26,715 nucleotides of DNA from JBCBWG01 sp964579305. GTDB lineage: Bacteria; Pseudomonadota; Alphaproteobacteria; Rhizobiales; Hyphomicrobiaceae. Each line of letters begins with the position of its first letter. Within the stretch, counting starts at the first letter, position 1. Below are positions 1 to 8,040 of this stretch, in pieces. The translations under genes and the position numbers were made by a program. The stretch is from NCBI GenBank assembly GCA_964579305.1, contig CAZOGY010000038.1:1-26715 (forward strand). The letters run 5' to 3'. The notes under the pieces are model-generated. The model saw only the letters and a list, made by a program, of their open reading frames with translations, made no database searches and was not told the origin of the DNA.

Positions 1-2
1 CG

Positions 3-71
3 GCCGATTTCGAAATCGAACTCATCGGGCTGACGCCAGCAGATGCCTCCTCGCTTGATCTGATCTTCTGA
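3..71 (+). CDS. C-terminal end of a probable RTX/haemolysin-type calcium-binding protein (partial)
   Basis: One frame is open from the window edge to a TGA at 69-71 and reads ADFEIELIGLTPADASSLDLIF. The alternation of acidic and aliphatic residues followed by a short LTxAD...F ending resembles the last beta-strand and terminus of RTX-type secreted proteins, which commonly finish with a phrase like 'IELTGVTxLTAxDFxF'. Only 22 residues are visible, so the family call is an inference from this ending alone. The strong hairpin at 85-121, 13 nt after the stop, fits the end of a transcription unit. No glycine-rich nonapeptide repeats lie inside the window. Confidence 0.45.
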   Translation, partial: ADFEIELIGLTPADASSLDLIF

Positions 72-393
72 TCTCGGGTGGCTTGGGCTTCCCGTGGCAG
101 TTCGACTGCAACGGGGAGCCCATTTACGCGACAGCCAGCAGACAGCCCCTGGGCTGTTCACGAAGCCCGGTAAGGGAAGGCCGTTTTCGTGTCGATGTTT
201 CGAACACGAACATCGACGGCCCGGGCCGCTTTGTGGCCTTGGGGCGTGGATCCGATTGGACGCGACATGCATTAAGCCCTGGGCAAAACCGGCGCCAACG
301 ACGATTACAATCGCAACATCGACAATTACGGCCCGCCTATGGCGGCGCAATTTAATGGCATCCGTCAACCACGCTTTTCCCTGACACCCACCG
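72..393. other. Convergent intergenic spacer rich in inverted repeats
   Basis: No credible gene is seen in this 322-nt stretch between two converging genes. Besides the hairpin at 85-121 it contains ACAGCCC/GGGCTGT at 142-157 with a 2-nt centre, GTCGATGTT/AACATCGAC at 191-217 with a 9-nt loop, and the 10-mer palindrome GGCCCGGGCC at 218-227. Open frames across the spacer have no recognisable domain and no convincing ribosome binding site. The density of stems suggests transcript ends from both directions, or a small structured RNA. Confidence 0.4.
85..121 (+). terminator. Long hairpin after the RTX-like stop codon, likely terminator
   Basis: An 11-bp stem (GGGCTTCCCGT at 85-95 pairing with ACGGGGAGCCC at 111-121, one G-T pair) encloses a second stem GCAGT/ACTGC closed by a TCG loop. 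The two stack into a nearly uninterrupted hairpin of 37 nt. It lies 13 nt after the stop of the partial CDS. The following tract ATTTACG is a poor U-run, so this may be a Rho-independent terminator of weak type or a 3'-end stabiliser. Confidence 0.5.
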
Positions 394-2991
394 TCACTCG
401 TGGCTTGCGATCAGGCGGAGCAGTTCCGGGTAGGTCACCATCGGGTCGGCGCCCTCTTCGGTGGGATCGATCAACTCGTGAGGCAAGTCGAGCGCGGCAT
501 CGAATTCAAATGTCGCGACCGCAGAGCCCCGGCGCCGCCAGGCCCGTGCCAGATTGCGGACCATTGACGGGTCAATCGCGACGTCAGCGCCGTTCGTGAC
601 GAGCGTTATCCGACGCGCTGGCGCACGTAAGCGACGCGCCTTGCGCAGCGTCGCCCAGCCCAAGCGCATGACTTCTCCCATGCCGCGCGTCGACTGACGC
701 TTATAGGAGTGCGGCCGGCTGTAGCCCTTGCTCCGTCGGATGGGGTCTTTCCAGACCGAGAAATGCGGCAGCGCCAACATCCAGTGCATCAAGATGAGAT
801 TGATCGCACTGCCCAGGGCGGCAAGGCCGAGTGAGGGTGCGGCTGGGATCGCATGATCGATATCGCCGCGGTGCTGCGCCAGCCAAGCCGCGATGACGCC
901 ACCAGCCGAAATGCCAAGCACAACGACGCGGTCGCCAAGCCCGCACGCAATATCGACGCTGCGATCGCCAAACCGGGCAAGTTCGGCGGCGGTCAAATGG
1001 CGCAAGGCGTCCGTCGCGTTGTCCAGATGTCCGTTGAACGGCATCCGCACAACGATGACATTCAAGCCCATTGCGTGCACGCGAGGTGCGAAATCCACCA
1101 TCGAATATGGGCAGTTTGAGATGCCGTGGATCAACACGCACGCAGCCGGCGTGCGCTTGTTGTGGGTCATCACATACGCATGGCAGCGGGGATGGATGAT
1201 CGCTTCAGGCGGCGCGTCGATCCAGGCTTGAAACCGCGCCATGGCATCGTCGTAATTGCGCGCGGGATCTGGCTGCGAGGTGAGCCCCTTGAGGGAAACC
1301 GGCTGGGCGGCTGCCAGCGCGAGCACGCTCGCCCCGCCCACCAGCCACATCATCGCCGCCGTCGTGAGCGGAAGGAAAAGCGCTGTAAGCACGATCGCGC
1401 TACCGAGCGCTGCGACCACTAAGCCGAGCGACACGAGCGTCTTTTGAAACACACTGAGGCTGACGCGATCGTCCGGCCGATCTGGAGCCTCGCTGTCGGC
1501 AGCTTGCGCGCCGCCGGGATTCTGGATCGCGGTCAGCATTTCGCGCGCGGCGGACTTTTGGTCGAGTGTCCATGCGGCTGTGTTGAGACCGGCCAGCCCC
1601 CGCCGATGCAACCCAAGCGCAATCAGGCGCACAAGATCGTCGACGTCGAAGTAGGTCGTGTGGATCAATTCACGCCAGGACAACTGCGCGAAGGCCTGTG
1701 TGAACGGATCACCATCGGTGCTGCCAAAGCCGACGATACCGAATTGCGATCGCAGTTGGCGCAAGGTCTCGCTGGCGCCGGCATCGCTGATCGCCTCGAC
1801 CTGAGATGCAAGGGCCTCCGGCAGCGGCCGTGTCGCGCGCCCGAACATCGGTGGGTGCGCCGCAATCGCGACGATCCTTTCAGCGGCAAGGTCATCGCCC
1901 CAAACGCGTTCCCGGATCGAGCGCCAAACAACCCGGTCGGCCGCCGCAGCAAAGGGCCGCCCGAGCATACGCCCGACTGCGCGAAACGCGGCGACAATCG
2001 CTGTCGTCACAATCAGCGCAATCGCCAGGATGATGGCCCATTGCAATTGCGTCGTCAGACCGGGAAACCAGCCGGTTCGGCCGACGGCCGTGGCCAGGTC
2101 TTCGAGCAGCCGGTGGATCAGTGGCGCGTCGGCGGACATCGACACGGCTTGCGTTTCAACCGCGATGATCGCCGCGATCAGCAAGGCGGCGAGGACAATC
2201 ACCGGCAGCATTGCAAAACCTTGCGCAAGAACATCGCGTGGGATTATTTGGGGCCGAAACCGGGCGGCGCTACGCAAGGCGGCAAGCGCCTCGTCATCCT
2301 CGTGCGTCAGTCCGATCCAAGAGCCTGCATAAAGCTCGGCCGTGCGCCGTTTCAGGCGCACACTGAACCAGCGATTGCGCCACTGGTCATAAAGCAGGAG
2401 CAGGCCGTACGCGATGGCCGCCAGCACGGCCGACACCCCCATCAACGGCAGATAGAATGATACCACCGCCGCATTGCCCAATCGCTGATCGAGCGCGGCC
2501 GTCAGGTTGCCGCCGAGAAGATGCGAGACGAGCAATGACAGCGGAATGACAAGCTGCGCGAGCGCAAGGATGAGGACGGCAAGCCCCGGCGGATCCAACC
2601 GTTGAAACAGAAACGAGCGCGGCCGCACGTCGAGAAACGGCGTCCCGATCGTGCACCACGCCAACAGCCGTTTGAGCGGTTCACGCGCACTTACGGACGA
2701 CAGCAGCGCATTGTAAACGACCATCCCGCCATGACTGTGCGCGATCAACGCATAGTCTTCGCCGGCCTCATCGAGGGCATGCAGCATCGCGTTAAGATCG
2801 CGTCCGGCTTTGCGCCGCGCGGTCTCGCTGTTCGCGCCTTCCCCCCAGTGAAACGGAATGATCTCAACGTCATCGAGATCGAGGAGCCCGTCGAGCTTGG
2901 TGAGGAACGCACTTTTTTCCTGCCACCAGAGCCGGCCTGTGTCGGCGTCAATTCCGGCGCCAGTGCCATGCACCGTGATTAGTTTTGCCAT
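394..2991 (-). CDS. Polytopic membrane protein with two alpha/beta-hydrolase modules
   Basis: The gene encodes about 865 residues, starting at ATG 2991 (MAKLITVHGTGAG). A GTG at 3024 would add 11 residues, but the hydrolase strand begins naturally at MAKL. Module 1 has an HGTG oxyanion-type motif near residue 8, the nucleophile elbow AHSHGG (Ser86) and a GTPF strand end. It seems to resume around residues 370-455, ending in HTTYFD, where His444 is a candidate catalytic base. Between these lie about four hydrophobic helices (roughly 136-159, 175-201, 259-279, 317-335). Two more helices (519-541, 545-563) lead to module 2: IHG at 622-624, elbow GISAGG (Ser695), then candidate Asp803 and His838, a full triad. 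Hydrolase activity (lipase, esterase or peptidase) is likely from the motifs; the substrate is unknown. It lies 86 nt downstream of the permuted-papain gene on the same strand, so co-transcription is plausible. Confidence 0.8.
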   Translation of the reverse strand: MAKLITVHGTGAGIDADTGRLWWQEKSAFLTKLDGLLDLDDVEIIPFHWGEGANSETARRKAGRDLNAMLHALDEAGEDYALIAHSHGGMVVYNALLSSVSAREPLKRLLAWCTIGTPFLDVRPRSFLFQRLDPPGLAVLILALAQLVIPLSLLVSHLLGGNLTAALDQRLGNAAVVSFYLPLMGVSAVLAAIAYGLLLLYDQWRNRWFSVRLKRRTAELYAGSWIGLTHEDDEALAALRSAARFRPQIIPRDVLAQGFAMLPVIVLAALLIAAIIAVETQAVSMSADAPLIHRLLEDLATAVGRTGWFPGLTTQLQWAIILAIALIVTTAIVAAFRAVGRMLGRPFAAAADRVVWRSIRERVWGDDLAAERIVAIAAHPPMFGRATRPLPEALASQVEAISDAGASETLRQLRSQFGIVGFGSTDGDPFTQAFAQLSWRELIHTTYFDVDDLVRLIALGLHRRGLAGLNTAAWTLDQKSAAREMLTAIQNPGGAQAADSEAPDRPDDRVSLSVFQKTLVSLGLVVAALGSAIVLTALFLPLTTAAMMWLVGGASVLALAAAQPVSLKGLTSQPDPARNYDDAMARFQAWIDAPPEAIIHPRCHAYVMTHNKRTPAACVLIHGISNCPYSMVDFAPRVHAMGLNVIVVRMPFNGHLDNATDALRHLTAAELARFGDRSVDIACGLGDRVVVLGISAGGVIAAWLAQHRGDIDHAIPAAPSLGLAALGSAINLILMHWMLALPHFSVWKDPIRRSKGYSRPHSYKRQSTRGMGEVMRLGWATLRKARRLRAPARRITLVTNGADVAIDPSMVRNLARAWRRRGSAVATFEFDAALDLPHELIDPTEEGADPMVTYPELLRLIASHE

Positions 2992-3077
2992 TGCACGCGC
3001 CAGCCATTCACCGTCCTGGTGCACGCAGTTTTAGCCAAGCAACAGATCTCCGAACGGTTCATGCCTTGCTGAGCCTT

Positions 3078-4472
3078 TCATAAGCGCGCCAGATAGCCAA
3101 CGCGATCGCCGTGTCGTGCCCGATAGGTCTCCAGGGCGCGAAACGCTTGCGACGGCGTCAATTGCCGCCCGGTCACACGGATGGTCTCGTCCTCCAGAAG
3201 CTGCAACTCGCGATACATAGGCTCTGCAGTTTGATGCAGCATCGCTACCGCCGCAATTGCCGTCCGGCTCATGTTCGGCGGGACTTTGCCGGCGAGTTCG
3301 GCGACATGCGCGCGCGCGTCGTCGCTAAGATGCGTCGACAGCCGGCCGAGCAGCCCGATAAGCAGCATCACGATATCTGGCCGGAAGCGAAAGCCATAAA
3401 GCTCCATCCATTCAAATATTTTGATCACCACAAAATCTTTCAGGCGTAATTCCGATGTCATTCGGAAATCACGCCATTCGGCGATCAATTCAAAATCGGG
3501 CTCGAGTTCCAGGTCGCCGGGCGAAAACGTGGCCTGTGCAGTTACCCCGATGCGTTTCAAAAAATCTCGGTTTTTCATGGTCAGGCGCGTCGGATAACTC
3601 GGCAGCATGACCCGCCCGCTTGACGCGCCGTCAAATGCCATGCGCACCAGCTTGGCGCAAAACAGCTTATCGTAGCCGGCAAGCTCCATGGTAAAATCAT
3701 AAAGGATCGCGGTCCCGAGCGGCGGCTGTGACCGCGCCACCCGCTCGTAAGCATATTCGGCCGCAGCTCGCGCCAAGGCATGGTCGCGATAGCGAAACAG
3801 CATCGCCCGGCCAATTCCGTGCGCAAGCGCCTCATCAAGCGGCGTACACACCGCGCCGTCTTCAATCAGCGCTTCAACCGCGACCTGGGCGCCGTCACGA
3901 TCGTGCGCCACAACGGACACATGGCTGAATTGACTATCGAGTTCGCCAATGCGCGCGATCGCGGCGCTGTTATGCCGACGTCCACGCTGGACCAGAATGT
4001 CGCCATCCTGAAACTTAATGTCGCCGTCCCGGCATTGGCCAGCGACTGCGCGACTGCAAAAGGGAGCACCGCCGGAAAACGCACGCATTGGGCTTTGGTC
4101 TGCGCCAAGGCGAGGATGATCAAGTGCGCATTCCCCGACGCGCTCAATCGCGTTGCGGCAATAACGGAAGATGTCGCGTAGCCGGCGTTCGGTGATCGGC
4201 CCGATGGCACCGGCTGCGTGCCAGCCCTGCAAGTTCGCGCGAACCTTGGCCTGCGTCGCGAACAAGGCCTCGCAGATATCATGTCCGTTGGCTCGAAGCG
4301 TGTCCGGCGGGATGTCTGAGACACGCGCAAACGAAATGGCGCGGTAAGCATCTTCCAGCGCCGTCGCGAGCCCGGCTCGATCGGTGGGCGCACCGTCAAT
4401 CAGTGCGCCAAAATCGTGGAGCGGCCCGTCAAGCGGCGAGATGGCTAACGATATGTGCGCGTGATCGTCCAT
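3078..4472 (-). CDS. YiiX-like permuted papain-type peptidase/amidase
   Basis: The gene encodes about 464 residues from ATG 4472; an in-frame TTG at 4529 would add 19. The central part carries the layout of the permuted NlpC/P60-papain family (YiiX/YaeF, Pfam C92-type). FQDGDILVQ (about 155-162) is followed by SQFSHVSVV with candidate His184, then an acidic residue in VAVEALIEDG (Glu200). The cysteine comes late in YDKLFCAKLVRMAF (Cys272), the reverse of the usual Cys-then-His order. Flanking helical segments of about 150 and 170 residues are not recognised. No signal peptide is obvious, so a cytoplasmic or membrane-associated role is possible. Relatives act on amide or thioester bonds of peptidoglycan or lipids; the substrate here is unknown. 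It is the first gene of a likely two-gene minus-strand unit with the double hydrolase and is divergent from the TAXI-receptor gene. Confidence 0.75.
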   Translation of the reverse strand: MDDHAHISLAISPLDGPLHDFGALIDGAPTDRAGLATALEDAYRAISFARVSDIPPDTLRANGHDICEALFATQAKVRANLQGWHAAGAIGPITERRLRDIFRYCRNAIERVGECALDHPRLGADQSPMRAFSGGAPFCSRAVAGQCRDGDIKFQDGDILVQRGRRHNSAAIARIGELDSQFSHVSVVAHDRDGAQVAVEALIEDGAVCTPLDEALAHGIGRAMLFRYRDHALARAAAEYAYERVARSQPPLGTAILYDFTMELAGYDKLFCAKLVRMAFDGASSGRVMLPSYPTRLTMKNRDFLKRIGVTAQATFSPGDLELEPDFELIAEWRDFRMTSELRLKDFVVIKIFEWMELYGFRFRPDIVMLLIGLLGRLSTHLSDDARAHVAELAGKVPPNMSRTAIAAVAMLHQTAEPMYRELQLLEDETIRVTGRQLTPSQAFRALETYRARHGDRVGYLARL

Positions 4473-4567
4473 GCCGCTCGCTTCGTTGCCGGTGCCTTGC
4501 AACCGTTGACGCCCTGCTGCGGATATCAATCATATCACATCACGGCACTGGCGGCGGGCGCATACCG

Positions 4568-4687
4568 ATGCTGGTAAGAAGAGCCATGCGGCTCTTTTTT
4601 GGTAGCACAAGCGCCTTGAATTGCCAGCAGGCCAGCCAATACCAACAGCCAACCCGGTTCTGGGTTAACACCGGTCGCAACGCATGA
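4568..4687 (+). CDS. Possible 39-codon leader ORF overlapping the TAXI gene start
   Basis: ATG 4568 opens a 39-codon frame starting MLVRRAMRLFF and ending at TGA 4685-4687. The TGA overlaps the ATG of the next gene as ATGA (4684-4687). Its codons 5-11 lie inside the terminator hairpin at 4579-4600, so ribosomes here would affect hairpin folding. No strong ribosome binding site is visible before it, and the peptide matches no family I know. It may be a leader peptide giving translational coupling, or a chance frame. Confidence 0.25.
   Translation: MLVRRAMRLFFGSTSALNCQQASQYQQPTRFWVNTGRNA
4579..4600 (+). terminator. Intrinsic terminator in the leader of the TAXI-receptor gene
   Basis: AAGAGCC (4579-4585), loop ATGC, GGCTCTT (4590-4596) and a six-T run (4595-4600) form a textbook Rho-independent terminator on the plus strand. 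No plus-strand gene lies upstream: the nearest upstream gene is divergent. The terminator therefore sits between a presumed promoter and the gene at 4684. It would either end a short leader/small RNA or act as an attenuator. A weak sigma-70-like pair TTGACG (4506-4511) and TCATAT (4530-4535) could start such a transcript. Confidence 0.65.
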
Positions 4688-6480
4688 ACCGCCCACTGCT
4701 TGTCACTTCGCTGCTGTTGACAGCGCTCGCGCTCGGCCTCGTTTGGGAGTTGATCGGCGAAGCTCCGCCGCAACGGTTGTCGATTGCAGCGGGCCCGCGC
4801 GATGGCGGCTATTACGCTTTGGCACAGCGGCTGGCCGCCCGTTTGCGCACGCACGGGATCGCAGTCGATGTTTTGGAGACCAACGGCGCCGTCGACAACC
4901 TTCGCGCGCTGTCGCAGCGTGAGGGTCCGATGTTCGGGCTGGTCCAGGGCGGGACACGTCCAGGTCGCGGCGTCGATACTGGTCGTCTGCGCACGTTGGC
5001 CACCGTCGACCTCGAACCGGTTTTCATCTTTTCGCGCCGCAGCGACCCGCCGGTCGTATCGATTGAGCAGTTCTCGCAGCGGCGCCTGATTGGCGGGCGC
5101 AATGGGAGCGGCACACGCGACCTGCTGCAGCTCTTGCTGTCCACTGCAAAGATCGCACCGTCGGCCCCCGTCATCTCGCTTTCGAACGCCGACGCCGCTC
5201 GGGCGCTCCGCTCCGGTGACGGTGAAATCGTGTTTTCTGTTGTTCGCTGGGATCAGCAAGGCTGGGTCGCACGTCTGTTGCGCACCGGAGACGTTGTCTT
5301 TGCTGAGCTTGGCGAGGCCGACGCGCTGGCACGCAACTTCAGCTTCTTGGCCAATGTCGATCTTCCCGCTGGCACTTTGGATGTGGCCCGCCGCATCCCG
5401 CAACGCGATATCAAGCTGCTGGCGACCGCAACCAACCTTGTCGTCCGCGCTGATGCCCATGCCGCGCTGAAGGTTTTAATGCTCGAAGAACTCGCCACCA
5501 TCGACCATGGCACGCGCGTTCTCGGCACGGACGGACGGTTTCCAAACCTAGCCTACGCCGAGCTTCCCGCCGATCCAGAGGCGGTGACCTATTTCAAGAA
5601 GGGGCCGTCGTTGTTCCGGCGGTATTTGCCCTATTGGCTTGCCACCGTCGTGGAGCGGTTTTACGCGCTCCTGCTCCCGCTTGCGACGCTAGCCTTGCCG
5701 CTCTTTCGCCTCGTCCCGCAATGGCTCGCACGACGGCGCCAACAGCATTTAGACGACCTTTATCACAAACTTGAAGATATTGATATCGCGGTTGCCGAAG
5801 CCCGCGGAAAGCCGGTTGAGACGCGCATCCAGCTTTCCAGGCTGAAGCATTTTGAGCGTGACTTGACGTTCGTACAACGCCGCAGATTGGGGTCAGACCG
5901 TTTTCTCCAATTCCGTCGCGATATCGATCGGATTCGAAATTTCGGTGAAGGCAGCCTGCAATCGGCTGTGTCGGCTTCGACTGCCAACGGCGGCGAACTT
6001 CCGACCACCATCGATTTTGATCTGGCCTCGGGGCATGGTGACGGAGTCGCGGAGCCCAAGCACGCGTCATCGGCAGACGATCTTCTCGCGCGGATGCAAG
6101 ACGATTTGGAAAGCTTGGCAGCGTTGCGCGGCGCTGGGCGCAATCAGGCGGTTTCACTGACGGTGTATCGTCGCCTCGATGCGCTCAGCCAACGCCTAAA
6201 CGACGTGCGCCGTGCGCTGGTCCAGTCCACGTCGCAAGACCAAAGTCGCTCAGACGTCGGTGCCTCGCCTCCGCCCGGCCGTGACGACCGCTTTAAGCCT
6301 GTCGCAGGGTCGATCGAACAAATCGCGTTTGCTGAGCGGGCACCGTCCAGGGCGCCAGAGCCACTTAAGCGCGAGGCGCCCCGGTCCCCTTACGCTGACC
6401 CTCAAGACGGAGCGCAAATCAGCGCAGTTCAGGCCAACACCGTTGGGGCGAATGCAAATCGCTCTGACGGCACGAGCTAA
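4684..6480 (+). CDS. Membrane-anchored TAXI-family (TRAP-associated) solute receptor
   Basis: The gene encodes 598 residues. An N-terminal hydrophobic segment (about 5-22) is followed by a substrate-binding fold typical of TAXI/NMT1-like receptors: LSIAAGPRDGGYYALAQRLA (31-50), NGAVDNL, FGLVQGG, and the mid-domain segment GGRNGSGTRDLLQLLL. After the binding domain, KKGPSLFRRYLPYW leads into a second membrane segment (about 318-344), then a charged helical region (350-420) and a low-complexity polar tail of about 170 residues. The tail is presumably cytoplasmic. Free TAXI receptors normally feed a fused TRAP permease, but none lies nearby. Anchoring at both ends suggests a sensor or scaffold role rather than simple uptake; that is inference. 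The start ATG 4684 overlaps a short upstream frame, and no strong ribosome binding site is present. The next gene is 195 nt downstream on the same strand. Confidence 0.8.
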   Translation: MNRPLLVTSLLLTALALGLVWELIGEAPPQRLSIAAGPRDGGYYALAQRLAARLRTHGIAVDVLETNGAVDNLRALSQREGPMFGLVQGGTRPGRGVDTGRLRTLATVDLEPVFIFSRRSDPPVVSIEQFSQRRLIGGRNGSGTRDLLQLLLSTAKIAPSAPVISLSNADAARALRSGDGEIVFSVVRWDQQGWVARLLRTGDVVFAELGEADALARNFSFLANVDLPAGTLDVARRIPQRDIKLLATATNLVVRADAHAALKVLMLEELATIDHGTRVLGTDGRFPNLAYAELPADPEAVTYFKKGPSLFRRYLPYWLATVVERFYALLLPLATLALPLFRLVPQWLARRRQQHLDDLYHKLEDIDIAVAEARGKPVETRIQLSRLKHFERDLTFVQRRRLGSDRFLQFRRDIDRIRNFGEGSLQSAVSASTANGGELPTTIDFDLASGHGDGVAEPKHASSADDLLARMQDDLESLAALRGAGRNQAVSLTVYRRLDALSQRLNDVRRALVQSTSQDQSRSDVGASPPPGRDDRFKPVAGSIEQIAFAERAPSRAPEPLKREAPRSPYADPQDGAQISAVQANTVGANANRSDGTS

Positions 6481-6675
6481 ATGGCAAATAACACGATCCG
6501 CCGGGGCCGTGTTTAAGCGGTCGCCAATTGAGCAGCCCGTTGCCGTACCCACCGTTCAGGGGCTTGCAGCAGACATCTTTCTTTGCGATCAGATCTGGCG
6601 GAACAAAGCATCGCACGGATACCGAAACCATCGGATCCCCGTCGCTTTCAGGTGAGTCAGAGTTTGTCCGGTCCC

Positions 6676-8040
6676 ATGAAAATTCGTACCCAATCGATCC
6701 CATTTGTCAGCGCAGTATTGGCCATCTCAGTCATTGCTGCGGGTGGCCTTGCCTACAGCTCCGCGAACGCAGTTGCGCGTCCTTCGCCAAAATCATTTCA
6801 AATAGAGTTGAAATCTCCGGTTCAGCACGTCGCGTCGCGTCGTGAACGCATTGTCGAAAAGCTGCGCGCCCAGGGTTACACGCAGATCGCGTTTCAAGGC
6901 CGGCGGCTGTTTGGCTATGTCGTGAACGCGTGCAGAGAAGGGCGGCTGTATCGGCTTTCGTTTGATCCGTTGACGATCCAACGCTCAAGCCGCATTGCTG
7001 GGAGCTGCCCAACGAGCGGACCGTCGCGTCAATCGCTTGACATCGCTGGGGTTCGCCGCGTGCTGCGCGACGAAGGTTACTATGCAATCCGCTTCACTGA
7101 CCGCCAATTGCCCCGGTATGCGGCAGATGCGTGCCGTGACGACCGCCGGTTTGCTCTGCGCATCAACCGTTTCGGTGAGGTGCTTAACGCCACTGGGCAG
7201 GGCCGCTGCACGACAGGCAGCAACGTCACCCTTGCGTCCGTCCGCCAGAAGCTGCGCGCGCAGGGCTTTTACCGAATTCGCCCGGTCAGTCGCGATCTTC
7301 CGCCGACGCGTGTGGAAGCCTGCAAGTCCGGCCGCCGCTATGCCATTCGGCTGTCCCGCAGCGGCGACGTGCTCGACCGCTCCTACGAGGGCAATTGCGA
7401 AGGCGCCGACACCCTGTCGACTGCACAGCTTGAGCAGCGTTTGCGCCAGCGCAGCTACTACCGGATCAATTTGGTGCGGGAAGCCGGCAATCGCGTGGTT
7501 TTTGAAGCCTGTCGCGTGCTGCGTCGTTTCCGTCTGCGCGTGAATGCGTCGGGCCAGATCCTGTCACGTTCGGCGGTCGGCTGGTGCGCGCCGGGTCGCG
7601 ACCGCGTTGCCCGCAACTACGGCGATATTCTCAACCATTTCCCAAGCGGTGAGACGCTGAACCCGGAAGACTGCGACGATTACCTCAGCGCACTTCTCGA
7701 TCGCACACGCATTCGCTTCAGCACCAACAGCTCTGAAATCTCCGCGCGCAGCGAGCGTCTGCTTGAGGAAGTCGGCTATGTCATGAACCGCTGCCCCTCG
7801 ACAAAGATTGAGGTGGCCGGCCACACCGACAGCCGTGGTTCGCAAGCGGTCAACGATCGCTTGAGCCGAGAGCGCGCCCGCGCCGTCGTGCGCTACCTCG
7901 TGCGTAATCACAACGTCCAGCGCAATCGCCTGGAGCCGGCGGGCTATGGCGAGAGCCGGCCGATTGCCAGCAATGATACCGAACGCGGCCGTCGTCAGAA
8001 CCGCAGGATTGAAATGGTTGTACTTTGGGACGCATCATGA
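6676..8040 (+). CDS. OmpA-family outer-membrane/peptidoglycan-binding protein with four Cys-pair repeats
   Basis: The gene encodes 454 residues. ATG 6676 is chosen because a signal peptide starts there (MKIRTQ, hydrophobic 8-25, AxA-type site near 29-34). An earlier in-frame ATG at 6583 would bury that signal. Residues 57-304 hold four tandem repeats following LRxxGYYxI...ACRxxRRxxLRxxxxGxVL...G(R/N/W)C. Each has two cysteines exactly 25 residues apart: 86/111, 153/178, 216/241, 279/304. The fold resembles small PepSY-like alpha/beta units, which is tentative. Residues 346-450 form an OmpA C-terminal domain: IRFSTNSSEI, AGHTDSRGSQAVNDRLSRERA with the diaminopimelate-binding Asp/Arg pair, and AGYGESRPIASN. 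The protein should be exported and hold peptidoglycan while the repeats sit in the periplasm. No beta-barrel domain is evident. Confidence 0.88.
   Translation: MKIRTQSIPFVSAVLAISVIAAGGLAYSSANAVARPSPKSFQIELKSPVQHVASRRERIVEKLRAQGYTQIAFQGRRLFGYVVNACREGRLYRLSFDPLTIQRSSRIAGSCPTSGPSRQSLDIAGVRRVLRDEGYYAIRFTDRQLPRYAADACRDDRRFALRINRFGEVLNATGQGRCTTGSNVTLASVRQKLRAQGFYRIRPVSRDLPPTRVEACKSGRRYAIRLSRSGDVLDRSYEGNCEGADTLSTAQLEQRLRQRSYYRINLVREAGNRVVFEACRVLRRFRLRVNASGQILSRSAVGWCAPGRDRVARNYGDILNHFPSGETLNPEDCDDYLSALLDRTRIRFSTNSSEISARSERLLEEVGYVMNRCPSTKIEVAGHTDSRGSQAVNDRLSRERARAVVRYLVRNHNVQRNRLEPAGYGESRPIASNDTERGRRQNRRIEMVVLWDAS

Noticed and set aside
1444..2460. Long plus-strand frame of 338 codons
   Set aside because: It lies wholly antisense to the double-hydrolase gene, is rich in Arg, Gln and Pro, has no domain or ribosome binding site, and is a codon-bias shadow.
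4540..5460. Minus-strand frame of 306 codons
   Set aside because: It is antisense to the TAXI-receptor gene, whose membrane and binding-domain motifs are clear; the minus frame shows no family features.
6486..6515. AACACG/CGTGTT stem after the TAXI gene as a terminator
   Set aside because: The stem is short, the loop is large and no T-run follows, so it cannot be supported as a terminator.
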